Shown here: in pieces, positions 52,326 through 60,999 of the stretch
How positions within the stretch are numbered: position 1 is the first letter of the stretch
Layout: every line of letters starts with the position of its first letter
Source: Dehalobacter alkaniphilus
GTDB taxonomy: Bacteria > Bacillota > Desulfitobacteriia > Desulfitobacteriales > Syntrophobotulaceae
Assembly (NCBI GenBank): GCA_040500365.1
Contig: CP148031.1
Coordinates: 2,852,001-2,916,000 of the forward strand
Length of the DNA stretch: 64,000 bases
Direction of reading: 5' to 3'
Notes under the pieces: generated by a model
The model's database searches: none
Told to the model about the DNA's origin: nothing
What the model saw: only the letters and a program-made list of their open reading frames with translations
Translations under genes and position numbers: made by a program

Positions 52326-53081
52326 TTACTGCAGGACTGTGGCGGCATAATCGCCCATGGCCTGATAGCCGTCCTTATTCGGATATCTCCCGTCATCGGA
52401 ATATTTTCTGAGGATCTCATCCCCGTCACCAAACAGCACCCCTTTAAAATCAAGTGCTGTAATCTTTTGTTCCTGTGCATAAGCCGTTTCCCATTCTCTG
52501 TATTGTTTATAGAGCTCATCCGTGTCAGGAAAAGGAATCGGCAGCACCAGAACAGGCTTGATTTGATTGGCTATAGCTTTTTCGACTATGGCTTTGATAT
52601 TGTTTTGGTATTCTTCCAGTGATGTGCCGCGGATGGCATCTCCAACGCCGGCAAAAATAATAACTGTGCCCGGTTTCTCAGCAATTACATCCTTTTCAAA
52701 GCGATCCAGCAGGCTGGATGCATTCTGATAAGTCTGACCGGCATTTACCACTTCCACTTTCAGGACATCCGCAAGATGCTGCGGCCAGGAACTACTTGGC
52801 TCACCCGGGTAACCGTATGTAAATGAATCACCCAGACACACCATTTTGGTATTGACAGTCGTACCGCTGCCATTCAAAACAGCATCACCGTCGGTATTGC
52901 CGGCTTCATTTTCTGCACCGCCCTCATTACTTGCTCCGCTGTTCTGGACTGTTGAGCTGCCACTGGCAGACTGTTCCGGTGTTCCTCCGTTCCAAACATT
53001 CATAAACCCAAAAACCAATACAATAACAGCCATCAATACGGAAAGCTGAATAACCCTAATCTCCAAACGGTAAGTGCGCAA
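52326..53081 (-). CDS. SGNH/GDSL-like protein with altered active site
   Basis: 251 residues, TTG start behind GAGGAGG. N-terminal membrane anchor (about 9-28), a Ser/Gly/Asn/Glu-rich linker (about 30-75), then an SGNH fold. Block I nucleophile is kept (GDSFTYG) and block II Gly (NAGQTY) is kept. Block III reads GVGD instead of GxND, and block V reads DGRYPNKDGY, where the catalytic His before Pro is usual (DGxHPN); here it is Tyr. It is therefore likely a membrane-anchored, catalytically changed or inactive esterase-fold protein. The substrate is unknown. Confidence 0.82.
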   Translation of the reverse strand: MRTYRLEIRVIQLSVLMAVIVLVFGFMNVWNGGTPEQSASGSSTVQNSGASNEGGAENEAGNTDGDAVLNGSGTTVNTKMVCLGDSFTYGYPGEPSSSWPQHLADVLKVEVVNAGQTYQNASSLLDRFEKDVIAEKPGTVIIFAGVGDAIRGTSLEEYQNNIKAIVEKAIANQIKPVLVLPIPFPDTDELYKQYREWETAYAQEQKITALDFKGVLFGDGDEILRKYSDDGRYPNKDGYQAMGDYAATVLQ

Positions 53082-53250
53082 TGTTCATTCCTCCTCATCG
53101 CAATATTTTTCTACATATTTCCCTTAAATCCTTCCCGAATAAAACTTTTTTCGTTCTTCATTTCCTGTTGATTACAGTTTGTTTAGCATTTTAAGGCACT
53201 CCGGCATTTTGAACTGCATAACCTGATACATAAGGAGGTGCTTGATTCTT

Positions 53251-53757
53251 ATGGAATACATTGTTAAAGCACGTGAACTCGGCGAAGCGCTTCTGCAAAC
53301 GCCGGAAGTACAAAGGCTGAAAGAAGCAGAAGCCGAAATCCAAAACGACCCTGAAGCTGCCAAAGCTTTTGCGGCATATCAGGATAAAGAACGCCAAATC
53401 CTGACCGCTCAAATGTTCAGCAAAGTGGTATCTGAAAAGGATACCTTAGCGCTCATCGACTTAAAAATGCGCCTGATCAAACTATATCCTTCCATCCGAA
53501 GCTTCTTCTCCATCCAGCAGGATCTGGAGAAAATAATGGCAACTGTGAACCTGACGATCACAACCACAATTTACGGTATGCCCAGTGCCGAACAGCTGCC
53601 TTTCCCCAAAGAAATCCAAAATCTTGCCCAGCAGCTTCTGGATACGATCGGAGGTGACAAAAACAGCCCTGCCATGACGATCCCGGAAGGCTTCCAAGTC
53701 CCTGAAGGACTCAATGTTTCCGAACTGCTAAGCCGGTTAAACCCCAAGAGCAAGTAA
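53251..53757 (+). CDS. YlbF/YmcA family protein
   Basis: 168 residues from ATG 53251 (AAGGAGGTG 10 nt upstream). Helical N-terminal about 115 residues match the YlbF/DUF964 family (VKARELGEALLQTPEVQRL), proteins that in Bacillus work with RNase Y in competence, biofilm and sporulation. The C-terminal about 55 residues are Pro- and Gly-rich and not part of the usual domain. Two unknown paralogous genes follow on the same strand after 59 nt. Confidence 0.85.
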   Translation: MEYIVKARELGEALLQTPEVQRLKEAEAEIQNDPEAAKAFAAYQDKERQILTAQMFSKVVSEKDTLALIDLKMRLIKLYPSIRSFFSIQQDLEKIMATVNLTITTTIYGMPSAEQLPFPKEIQNLAQQLLDTIGGDKNSPAMTIPEGFQVPEGLNVSELLSRLNPKSK

Positions 53758-53816
53758 ATCACGTCTTATTCTGCCGTTTGGTCTTTTCTTATTATAAAGG
53801 GATAGGAGATTCTTCA

Positions 53817-54431
53817 ATGATGTTTTTAAACAGCAGCCAATATCTGAATAATCAATACTTTGGAAGTCCTTCCTCTGCAGAAATGTTCCCACCCTTAACA
53901 CCTATCCCTTTAACACTCACCCTTTTTCTGACAGATAGTCTGTTTCCGCAAAGTAGCTACAGCCCCACCGGAGCATTGCTGATACCGCTGAAAATATTGA
54001 ATATCCCCCTCAGTTACCTGACAGTTATTGCGCTTGGACTCGCAACTTCTCTGCTGGCGAAGTGGTCTTCTGCTTTCTCGGGCATTTCTGCTTTCAGTCA
54101 ATATCAGCAGGCTTATCCGGATATCACGCTATTCCTTGATGGCCTGCCATCATCTTCCCAGACAAATGCTGCCGGAGCAGGTGGTAATTACACAGGAAAT
54201 CAGCAGGAACCCGAGACTCCGTTGGAACCAAAAGGTTTGGCTTTTAATTTGGCTTTGGTTGCACCTTACTCCGGAGTGCCTCAAAGCATCGGCACCAAAT
54301 TTGTATTGATTTATGGCATTGAAATATTTGAAATTAAGAAACTCCCGAAAACTTTTATCCCCTTGCTTATCTTATTTATTTACTTCCTGCTCTACCCGAA
54401 ATACAGAAATGATCAGGGCAATACTGAATAA
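53817..54431 (+). CDS. Unknown membrane-associated protein, paralogue 1
   Basis: 205 residues from ATG 53817 (GGAG 8 nt upstream). No known family. Hydrophobic N-terminal half containing SPTGALLIPLKILNIPLSY and ALGLATSLLAKWSS, a polar Gln/Asn linker, then AFNLALVAPYSG and a C-terminal membrane segment (FIPLLILFIYFLLYP). The same plan and phrases recur in the next gene, so the two arose by duplication. It is probably anchored in the membrane by its C-terminus. Confidence 0.7.
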   Translation: MMFLNSSQYLNNQYFGSPSSAEMFPPLTPIPLTLTLFLTDSLFPQSSYSPTGALLIPLKILNIPLSYLTVIALGLATSLLAKWSSAFSGISAFSQYQQAYPDITLFLDGLPSSSQTNAAGAGGNYTGNQQEPETPLEPKGLAFNLALVAPYSGVPQSIGTKFVLIYGIEIFEIKKLPKTFIPLLILFIYFLLYPKYRNDQGNTE

Positions 54432-54445
54432 TAAAAAGGAGGCCA

Positions 54446-55030
54446 ATGCAAAAAATGTCTGCCGTATTCCATCACCGTAGTCAAATTTATCAGAACACCG
54501 CTCCTGCCAAATCTTTGACTGGGGAAAAAATAATAGAGGCAGCGGTCCCTTTTTATATCTCCCTCCTGATCTCCAACGCACTCCATCCAAGTAACAACAG
54601 TCCAGTCGGCACCCTGATCATCCCGCTGACCAAAATCATGATTCCGCATGGGTATTTTATTATTATCGGTCTGGAACTTGCAACGGCCCTATTTTATAAA
54701 TGGTCCGCTGTTCCGGTTTCAGCCCGAATATTCTTTCCGGGAGGATACGGTCAGTCCCTGCCGGACATCAGTGCTTTAAGGGAGGACAGAATACTTCGTC
54801 TCAAGATGACTCAGACTCCGCTGATCCCGAAGGAAGGAATGACAATCAATGTTTCTTTGAGTGTCCCTTTTACGCCTGTGCAAAGCCGTGCTTCCACCTT
54901 ATATGCTTTTAAACTCAAATCCATCGACAGTGTTCCGGGATACGTGGTACCGCTGGCTTGCCTTATTCTCTATGGCCTGCTGACCATTTTTGGCAGGACG
55001 GACACGGCGAATACGGCAAACGGCAGTTAA
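54446..55030 (+). CDS. Unknown membrane-associated protein, paralogue 2
   Basis: 194 residues, 14 nt after paralogue 1. Shared segments: SPVGTLIIPLTKIMIPHGY, GLELATALFYKWSA, SLPDISAL, IPKEGMTINVSLSVPF, and a C-terminal membrane segment (YVVPLACLILYGLL). ATG 54446 has GGAGG only 3 nt upstream; ATG 54455 is the alternative. No function known; the context is YlbF upstream and a Pro/Gln-rich protein converging downstream. Confidence 0.7.
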   Translation: MQKMSAVFHHRSQIYQNTAPAKSLTGEKIIEAAVPFYISLLISNALHPSNNSPVGTLIIPLTKIMIPHGYFIIIGLELATALFYKWSAVPVSARIFFPGGYGQSLPDISALREDRILRLKMTQTPLIPKEGMTINVSLSVPFTPVQSRASTLYAFKLKSIDSVPGYVVPLACLILYGLLTIFGRTDTANTANGS

Positions 55031-55034
55031 TCAT

Positions 55035-55124
55035 TAAAACGCACCTGACCTTTACGGCCACGTGCGTCTTATCTGGTACCATTAATATTTATTTTTTCGA
55101 ACCCCAGCAAAGATAATCTTTGCT
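55035..55124. other. Hairpins in convergent gap
   Basis: ACGCAC/GTGCGT pairing (about 55039-55067) and a perfect CAGCAAAGA-TAA-TCTTTGCTG palindrome (about 55105-55125) lie between the convergent genes. They are likely terminators, although T-runs are poor. Confidence 0.4.
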
Positions 55125-55129
55125 GCCCG

Positions 55130-56137
55130 TTATGATTCCTTCGGCTCGTCGGCCGATACTTGCTGTATCGTCTGGCTCTTGGGTTGTTCTGTGACCTGAG
55201 CGGCCGGCTGAAATTCCAGAGGTTGAACCGGTGCCGGAGACGCTGGAGTTTGCATCATCGGACTTTGCATAGCTGAAACTTGTGAAGCAGGATTCTGCCC
55301 ATAAACCGGTCCCTGCTGATATCCGCCCTGGGGCATATACGGCCGGTCATATCTTTGCCTGTTTGGCTGCATCTGCGTTCCCCATTGCGGATAACCCTGC
55401 TGCGGATAAGCACGTTGCTGGGCGGCATACTGAGGATACTGCTGCTGTGAGTTCCGAAGATACTGAGGGCTCTGCGAATAATTGGGATACTGCTGATTTT
55501 GAGGCTGCTGTGAATATTGCGGAATCTGGGACTGTTGGGGCTGCTGGGGATACTGCTGAACTGGCGGCTGGGCAGGGACCTGCCCGGAATTTTGCCCGGG
55601 AGCAGGCTGATTCTGGCTGATTTCATCTTTGCTGCCGAACCTGCTGCCGACAAAGCCTCTCACCTTTCCCCACATATTGCTGCCGGCTTTTTTGACCGGT
55701 CCCAGCCCTGGGAAAAAGCCTTCTTTGACTTTCATGACAATAGGACCCTGCGGGGACTGCATGATGGACTGCGGGCTCTCCAGTGAAATGACAACTTTGT
55801 CATAATGTACGAGCGGCACGGGACTTCTGAAGTTAGCCTGATACATTCCATTGCCGGCTGGTCTTAGCGTTCCGGCATAAAATCCGTTTTTTCCCTTGCC
55901 GTCAACCAGATAAGCCGCATAAACTGCCGGAGCATAAGGACTAAATGTATGGGCGGGCGGTAGGTGCGCAATGACCGAAAAATTGTTATCCGTTCCGATC
56001 GTCGCCATTCCGTTTCCGCTAAAGCCTTCCGAAGCGACCAAATTGAGCTGTCTTGGCGTCATACCCATCATTGATTCTCCGGGCATACCCCCAATACCCT
56101 GGGGCAAGATTCCTAACCCTTTGTTATGTCCGAACAT
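55130..56137 (-). CDS. Protein with Pro/Gln/Tyr-rich tail, unknown function
   Basis: 335 residues. The N-terminal about 150 residues are compact and beta-rich (SGNGMATIGTDNNFSVIAHL, APAVYAAYLVDGKGKNGFYAG). The rest is low-complexity with repeated PQYxQQPQ-like units (about 185-290) and a basic stretch before it. No signal peptide or membrane segment. GGAGG lies 7 nt before ATG. The head domain resembles small Firmicute proteins of unknown role; the tail recalls coat or matrix proteins, but this is only resemblance. Confidence 0.68.
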   Translation of the reverse strand: MFGHNKGLGILPQGIGGMPGESMMGMTPRQLNLVASEGFSGNGMATIGTDNNFSVIAHLPPAHTFSPYAPAVYAAYLVDGKGKNGFYAGTLRPAGNGMYQANFRSPVPLVHYDKVVISLESPQSIMQSPQGPIVMKVKEGFFPGLGPVKKAGSNMWGKVRGFVGSRFGSKDEISQNQPAPGQNSGQVPAQPPVQQYPQQPQQSQIPQYSQQPQNQQYPNYSQSPQYLRNSQQQYPQYAAQQRAYPQQGYPQWGTQMQPNRQRYDRPYMPQGGYQQGPVYGQNPASQVSAMQSPMMQTPASPAPVQPLEFQPAAQVTEQPKSQTIQQVSADEPKES

Positions 56138-56267
56138 CTTTTAACCTCCTCGTATGTTTACAAACTGCGCTGTGTTGTGCTATGTCATAATATGAAAAGC
56201 AGGCTGCAGCTGTGACACCGCGAAGCTGACTTAGCTTTCTATTTTATGTTAGCTCTTTATTTTTGTA

Positions 56268-56315
56268 GTAAAAGAGGCAGCTGCAGTGAATGATGTTCAT
56301 TCGCTGCAGCTGCCT
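56268..56315 (-). terminator. Terminator after SleB-like gene
   Basis: A 19-bp inverted repeat with one mismatch (AGGCAGCTGCAG/CTGCAGCTGCCT arms, loop TGT) followed on the minus strand by TCTTTTACT, 19 nt after the stop. Confidence 0.8.
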
Positions 56316-56333
56316 TCCAGAATAGAATCCTTA

Positions 56334-57134
56334 TTAGACGCAGAAATTATGGTTTCCGATGTTTTTTACAACATCTAGGGTTTTGATCCAATTGTCGGTC
56401 GCTGTCTGCGGATTGTAATAGAAGAGAGCGCCCTCACTTGGATCCTGCCCCTCAAGCGCTTCCAGCGCAGCCTGATAGGCCTCATCTCCCGGTGTCAGTT
56501 CAATCTGCCTGTCAAGGACTGCAGAAAATTGTCCCGGCTGGTAAATGACTTCCCGGATCGTATCCGGGAACTTCGGGCTTTCCACCCTGTTCAGAACCAC
56601 TGCCCCTACGGCAACCTGACCTTCAAAGCTTTCTCCGCGGGCTTCCGCATAAATGATTTTTGCTAAAAGTATCACATCTTCCTGGTCATAAACAATTTGA
56701 CTGCTGCGGGAAATATCCGAAGTAACCCGTTCAGGCTCCCGGGCTGAATCCACTGAATTAATCAAATCTGCTGAATCAGCCGATTCGGCCAGTTTAGCCG
56801 TCTCAATCACCGTATCTGGCTCTATGTTTGCGGTAATAACTTTATTTTCCAAAGGCAGCTGTTCGATCACAAAGGAAATCTGATTTTCCGGCTGTCCGGA
56901 AAATTTGTCCAAGAGAATCCGGAATATACGATTCTCATTTGCTTTCGTCAGAATAATATCTCTGGCATCTGACATGACATTCTCAAGGACAGTTTGTTGG
57001 ATTTCCAATACCCGGGAGTAGAGCAATTCTCTTGATTTTTCAGGTACAGCATATACTGTCTGGGCAGTAGCAGTCAGGATAATCGCCGTGGTCAGCATCA
57101 CTGCCAAACCTTTCCGGCATCGTCGGTCTTCCAA
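56334..57134 (-). CDS. Cell wall hydrolase, SleB/CwlJ type
   Basis: 266 residues, TTG start at 57134 with GAGGTG 7 nt upstream. Signal peptide (about 9-29), a helical linker (about 30-150), and a Hydrolase_2 domain (about 155-266): LLAKIIYAEARGESFEGQ with the catalytic Glu of AEARGE, VGAVVLNRVESPKFP, and FSAVLD. Spore-cortex lytic enzymes SleB and CwlJ share this domain; there is no LysM or PG_binding domain here. The exact role (germination or wall turnover) is not set by sequence. Confidence 0.88.
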   Translation of the reverse strand: MEDRRCRKGLAVMLTTAIILTATAQTVYAVPEKSRELLYSRVLEIQQTVLENVMSDARDIILTKANENRIFRILLDKFSGQPENQISFVIEQLPLENKVITANIEPDTVIETAKLAESADSADLINSVDSAREPERVTSDISRSSQIVYDQEDVILLAKIIYAEARGESFEGQVAVGAVVLNRVESPKFPDTIREVIYQPGQFSAVLDRQIELTPGDEAYQAALEALEGQDPSEGALFYYNPQTATDNWIKTLDVVKNIGNHNFCV

Positions 57135-57226
57135 AAAAAATCACCTCTTGGGATTAATCTATTTCTATTCTTTCCCATAAAAGGTGATTTTTATACGTTA
57201 TTTGTTATAAGAATCACAAAGAAAAG

Positions 57227-58852
57227 TTATTTCACCGTTGTGGCTGACGCTACACCCCCGGTAATTGCCTGGCCCTTAGCATCCTTGATTGTAGGATGTA
57301 TCACCAGCCAATACCCGGCATTGGCTTGAAGTTTCATTTCCGGTTTCACAGTCATACGCTGCTGATCGACAAACGTGTATGCGCACTTGACTCTTTCTCC
57401 TGTAGCAGTATTGATCAGTTCAATACTGTCTGCCGTTAAGGAATTCCAATCCATTTCCCGGTTAAAGCTCACGTTGAACACCTTACCGAGTGGGATATTC
57501 TTAAGATCTCCGGACTCTTCATATCCCGGGTAGTAGATCTGCCAGCGGTCCTGGAGAACCTCTTCGGGAAATGGTTCCCAACCGTTAGGGCCTCCGAGTT
57601 TAAGTGTTGTGGTTACATAAGCGGAATCCAGGATTTTCTTTCCAAGTACCCAATTTTTGGTTTGACAAAGCTCTTTTACCGAAAGCGGATAAAGATAAGG
57701 GCCCGCCTCCAGCTGGATATACCCTGATTTATCTTGTGATTTATCTTCAGCCTTATAGTTTTTAAGCATCAAAACAGCCGTACTCAGCTCATTGACGCCG
57801 GTCAAATCCAGATGAGGCTTGATTCCGATCTCATCAATCGGGTTATAGTACGGAGAGAAAAACCTGTAAACGGACATTTTCAAATAGTCTCCGTTGCTTA
57901 ATGGGATCAAAGCCTTAACCCGGCCTGAACCGTAGGTCGTTTCCCCGATGACGGTCGCCTTGCCATAGTCCTTCAGCGCGGCCGATGTAATCTCAGAAGC
58001 GCTTGCCGTGTACCCATTGATCAGCAAGACAATCGGCCCTTCCATCGTGAAGGCCTGCTTGACGGCTGTATCGACAATACCCAGGTTTCCCCTTGCTTTC
58101 ATGATATACGCGCTTTTATCCCCGATAAAATAACCCAACAGCTCCATTGCCGCTTTTGTATACCCTCCGGAGTTATTCCGCAGATCAATAATCCAGCAGT
58201 CTACACCTTTTTCCTGCAGGGCCAAGGCCTGCTTGCCAAACTGCGTCGCAACATCCTCGCCAAAGGAATTAACTGCGATATAGCCAATATGCCCTTCCAG
58301 CACCCGGCCTTCAGCCAGCGGCATCACAATCTTCATCCGTACGACAGCGAAGCTCAGGATTTGAGCGTTTCTTTTAACTTTTACCCGAACCTTGGTTCCC
58401 TCCGGTCCCCGGAGTTTGCCGGCGCAATATTCCGAGGTTTTTCCCGCCAGGGGATAGCCATCTGCTTCGAGAATAATGTCCCCTTGTTTGATTCCTGCCT
58501 TATCAGCCCCATAACCAGTAATGACCCGGGTAACCTTAACCCCCTGCTGTACCATTTCCAGTTCTATCCCGATTCCGGAAAAGGACATATTCAGTGAACT
58601 GATCATATCATCATATTCGGCCGCGGTCATATACTCGGTGTATTTATCACCCAACCTTTGAAGCATTTTTTCGATCGTCGGCGCGTTCAGTACCTCATCC
58701 GGAACAACATCGACATATTGCTCCTGCAGGATTGTTCTGACTTCATCCAGGGCATCGTTTTCCGTGCCATAAGCCTGCAGCGGAAGTCCCAAACCCAGAC
58801 AGAATACCAGAAGCACTGTCATCAAAAACCTTAGACTTTTGCCAAATTTCAC
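57227..58852 (-). CDS. S41 C-terminal-processing-peptidase-like protein, catalytic Lys replaced
   Basis: 541 residues, GTG start behind GGAGGG. Signal peptide (about 1-29), N-terminal helical region, PDZ domain (about 85-165), S41 core, and an added Ig-like (Big_5/SbsA) domain at about 450-541. The nucleophile is kept in TASASEI. In the catalytic-Lys segment, normally TFGKG, the protein reads TYGSGRVK: Ser sits where Lys is expected and a Lys sits four residues later, the place of the usual Gln. It is either inactive or uses a shifted Lys. It lies 92 nt upstream of the SleB-like gene. Confidence 0.88.
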   Translation of the reverse strand: MKFGKSLRFLMTVLLVFCLGLGLPLQAYGTENDALDEVRTILQEQYVDVVPDEVLNAPTIEKMLQRLGDKYTEYMTAAEYDDMISSLNMSFSGIGIELEMVQQGVKVTRVITGYGADKAGIKQGDIILEADGYPLAGKTSEYCAGKLRGPEGTKVRVKVKRNAQILSFAVVRMKIVMPLAEGRVLEGHIGYIAVNSFGEDVATQFGKQALALQEKGVDCWIIDLRNNSGGYTKAAMELLGYFIGDKSAYIMKARGNLGIVDTAVKQAFTMEGPIVLLINGYTASASEITSAALKDYGKATVIGETTYGSGRVKALIPLSNGDYLKMSVYRFFSPYYNPIDEIGIKPHLDLTGVNELSTAVLMLKNYKAEDKSQDKSGYIQLEAGPYLYPLSVKELCQTKNWVLGKKILDSAYVTTTLKLGGPNGWEPFPEEVLQDRWQIYYPGYEESGDLKNIPLGKVFNVSFNREMDWNSLTADSIELINTATGERVKCAYTFVDQQRMTVKPEMKLQANAGYWLVIHPTIKDAKGQAITGGVASATTVK

Positions 58853-59116
58853 GTTCTTTTTTCCCTCCTGTATGATTTGCAGGTCCGGCCTAAATTCAAT
58901 AATCTTGCATGAATAAGCTTCGTGTAAGCTGTTCAGTTTTTCTATCTTAGCAATAATTCGACGAAAACGGGCATTCCCCTTTCCGTTTCAAGATTATTTG
59001 TCATGCGCTTCCCAGACTTTGATTGCATATTCAAGGCTTTTCCGATAATATTATCTAAACAGGACTATTTTCAAAACATATTTTTCTGATCATCGCTGAT
59101 AAGAAAGGTTCGGACA

Positions 59117-60181
59117 ATGTCAAATCTTCTTGATTACTCCAAAAAAGTATTTATCGCCGTATTAATCATTGTTGCAACCCTCGTCATTCCATATGGTCTT
59201 TATAAGATTCTTCCGCATTTTATGCCATTTGTCCTTGCTTACTTCACGGCCCTTTTTCTGGAACCTGCAGCAGCATGGCTGAGCAAGGTCTCTAGATTTA
59301 AAAGCAAGACACTCTCCGTGTCTGTGACCTACCTGTTTTTTCTTGCCAGTATTGTTATTTTCCTCTACCTGATCATCAGTAAACTCTATGTTCAGTTTTT
59401 GGACCTGCTTGACTTTATTCAATCGAACGGCCCGGCAATTCAGGTTTGGTTTTTGAACCTTACGGGGCGTATCCAGGAAACGATCGGATTGCTGCCTCCG
59501 GAAATAAACGATATGATCATGAAATGGATCAATGATCTGGCTAACATCAACCTGGTATCCGCGATCGGTTCCTCAACACTTAGTATCTCCACGGCGATAC
59601 CGAACATGTTCTTTCTGTCGATTATCTACCTGGTATCCGTTTTCCTGTTCACATTCCAGTTAAGCAATATCCACCGTTTCTTCTACTCCTTCTTCAAAGA
59701 TTCCTCCAAGCTGAAAGTCGCTTACGTCTTAAGTGATTTGCGCAATGCTACATTAGGGTTTTTTAAAGCGCAGATCATTTTGAGCACAATCACCTATATT
59801 ATTGCTTTTGCCGGTCTCGCTATCCTCCATGTAAAATACGTGGCAGTCATTTCATTGTTGATCGTAATCGTAGATATCCTGCCGATCCTCGGCACCGGAT
59901 CCGTGCTAATGCCCTGGGCTATTGTCTCACTATTCCAGGATCGGCTGTTCTTGGCCGCAGGTCTGGTCGTTCTGTATATCATTATCATTGTCGTACGGAG
60001 AGTGATTGAACCCAAAATACTGGGCGAGCGCATCGGTTTAAGCGCTTTGACGACCCTGATCAGTATCTGGATTGGTTTCAAAGTCATGGGTGTCCTCGGC
60101 ATATTCCTGTTCCCGCTGGCCTGTATTTTCTATAGAGCCCTTGTCAAGGTCGGCGTCATCAAGCTGAATTTCAAGATATAA
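59117..60181 (+). CDS. AI-2E family transporter (YtvI-like)
   Basis: 354 residues with eight membrane segments in the 3+5 pattern of the AI-2E exporter/PerM superfamily: short first block, large soluble loop (about 85-150), then the second block with VIVDILPILGTGSVLMPWA and the signature VRRVIEPKILGERIGL. Closest in plan to YtvI sporulation-related proteins of Firmicutes. GAAAGG precedes the ATG. It is monocistronic with a strong terminator. The transported substrate is unknown. Confidence 0.85.
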   Translation: MSNLLDYSKKVFIAVLIIVATLVIPYGLYKILPHFMPFVLAYFTALFLEPAAAWLSKVSRFKSKTLSVSVTYLFFLASIVIFLYLIISKLYVQFLDLLDFIQSNGPAIQVWFLNLTGRIQETIGLLPPEINDMIMKWINDLANINLVSAIGSSTLSISTAIPNMFFLSIIYLVSVFLFTFQLSNIHRFFYSFFKDSSKLKVAYVLSDLRNATLGFFKAQIILSTITYIIAFAGLAILHVKYVAVISLLIVIVDILPILGTGSVLMPWAIVSLFQDRLFLAAGLVVLYIIIIVVRRVIEPKILGERIGLSALTTLISIWIGFKVMGVLGIFLFPLACIFYRALVKVGVIKLNFKI

Positions 60182-60216
60182 CTAAGCTATATTCGAGTCA
60201 ACATTCTACATAATAA

Positions 60217-60274
60217 AAAAACAGGTACGTCCCGAAGAGAACGCCTTGAGTTCTTTGGGAACGTACCTGTTTTT
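60217..60274. terminator. Bidirectional terminator between permease and tetR
   Basis: AAAACAGGTACGTCCC pairs with GGGAACGTACCTGTTTT (one bulge), enclosing a 23-nt loop. A-run and T-run flank both sides; it serves the convergent permease and tetR genes. Confidence 0.85.
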
Positions 60275-60309
60275 GTTATCTTTTATGATCTTTTCACTAT
60301 CTTCTGTTA

Positions 60310-60894
60310 TTATCCGGCTTCATTTCCGATCCCCGATATCAGGACCTGAACGATTTTATCGTAGTCCGCTTCCTCAGACATGGCCTCCGCAAATATCGCT
60401 TTTTTACCGCAATACTGCATGATTGTGCCCATGATTGCCGCCGAAGCAAATTCCGGATCAATATCAGCCCTGACTTCCCCTTGGTCTATGGCCTGCACGA
60501 CTTGCTTTTTGATAATCTCTCCGACCCGGATATTCTGTTCGATAAAGATCGCTCCCATTTCCCGGGCCATAATCTTAGAGCAGGACATCATCCTGGCAAT
60601 CGGCATATGCTCCTTGACCAGCTCTGCCTGGTATTTTGCCAGAACTCTGATTTTTTCTTTAAAAGAGCCGCCTTTTTCCAGAATGTCCTGAATATTGCGT
60701 CCAAGCTCCTCACAATTATAAAGGGCCATTTCCTCAAAGAGCTGCTTCTTACTGTCAAAATATTCATAGACGGTCCCTTTGCCGATTCCGGCTTCTTTGG
60801 CGACATCGTCGATTTTTGTTCCTTCAAAGCCTTTGATATAAAATACTTTGCTGGCTGCCCGGAGGATTTCAGTTTTTTTCTGTTCCTTGGTCAC
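60310..60894 (-). CDS. TetR/AcrR family transcriptional regulator
   Basis: 194 residues from GTG 60894 (GGGGGGG 7 nt upstream; a longer frame to 60918 lacks one). Helix-turn-helix: GTKIDDVAKEAGIGKGTVYEYFDSKKQLF-type TetR signature (partly quoted), then a ligand-binding helical domain typical of the group. It follows the RND pump gene on the same strand with 105 nt between, so it is the likely local regulator of that pump. The ligand is unknown. Confidence 0.92.
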   Translation of the reverse strand: MTKEQKKTEILRAASKVFYIKGFEGTKIDDVAKEAGIGKGTVYEYFDSKKQLFEEMALYNCEELGRNIQDILEKGGSFKEKIRVLAKYQAELVKEHMPIARMMSCSKIMAREMGAIFIEQNIRVGEIIKKQVVQAIDQGEVRADIDPEFASAAIMGTIMQYCGKKAIFAEAMSEEADYDKIVQVLISGIGNEAG

Positions 60895-60999
60895 CGTTGT
60901 TCCCCCCCTTTTATTCAATCCAATGCCTGTAAAATCAAATTATCCATCTTTTAATTACAGCTTTTTCTTTTTAGGAAAGCTTTTTCTCTTGATTACAGG

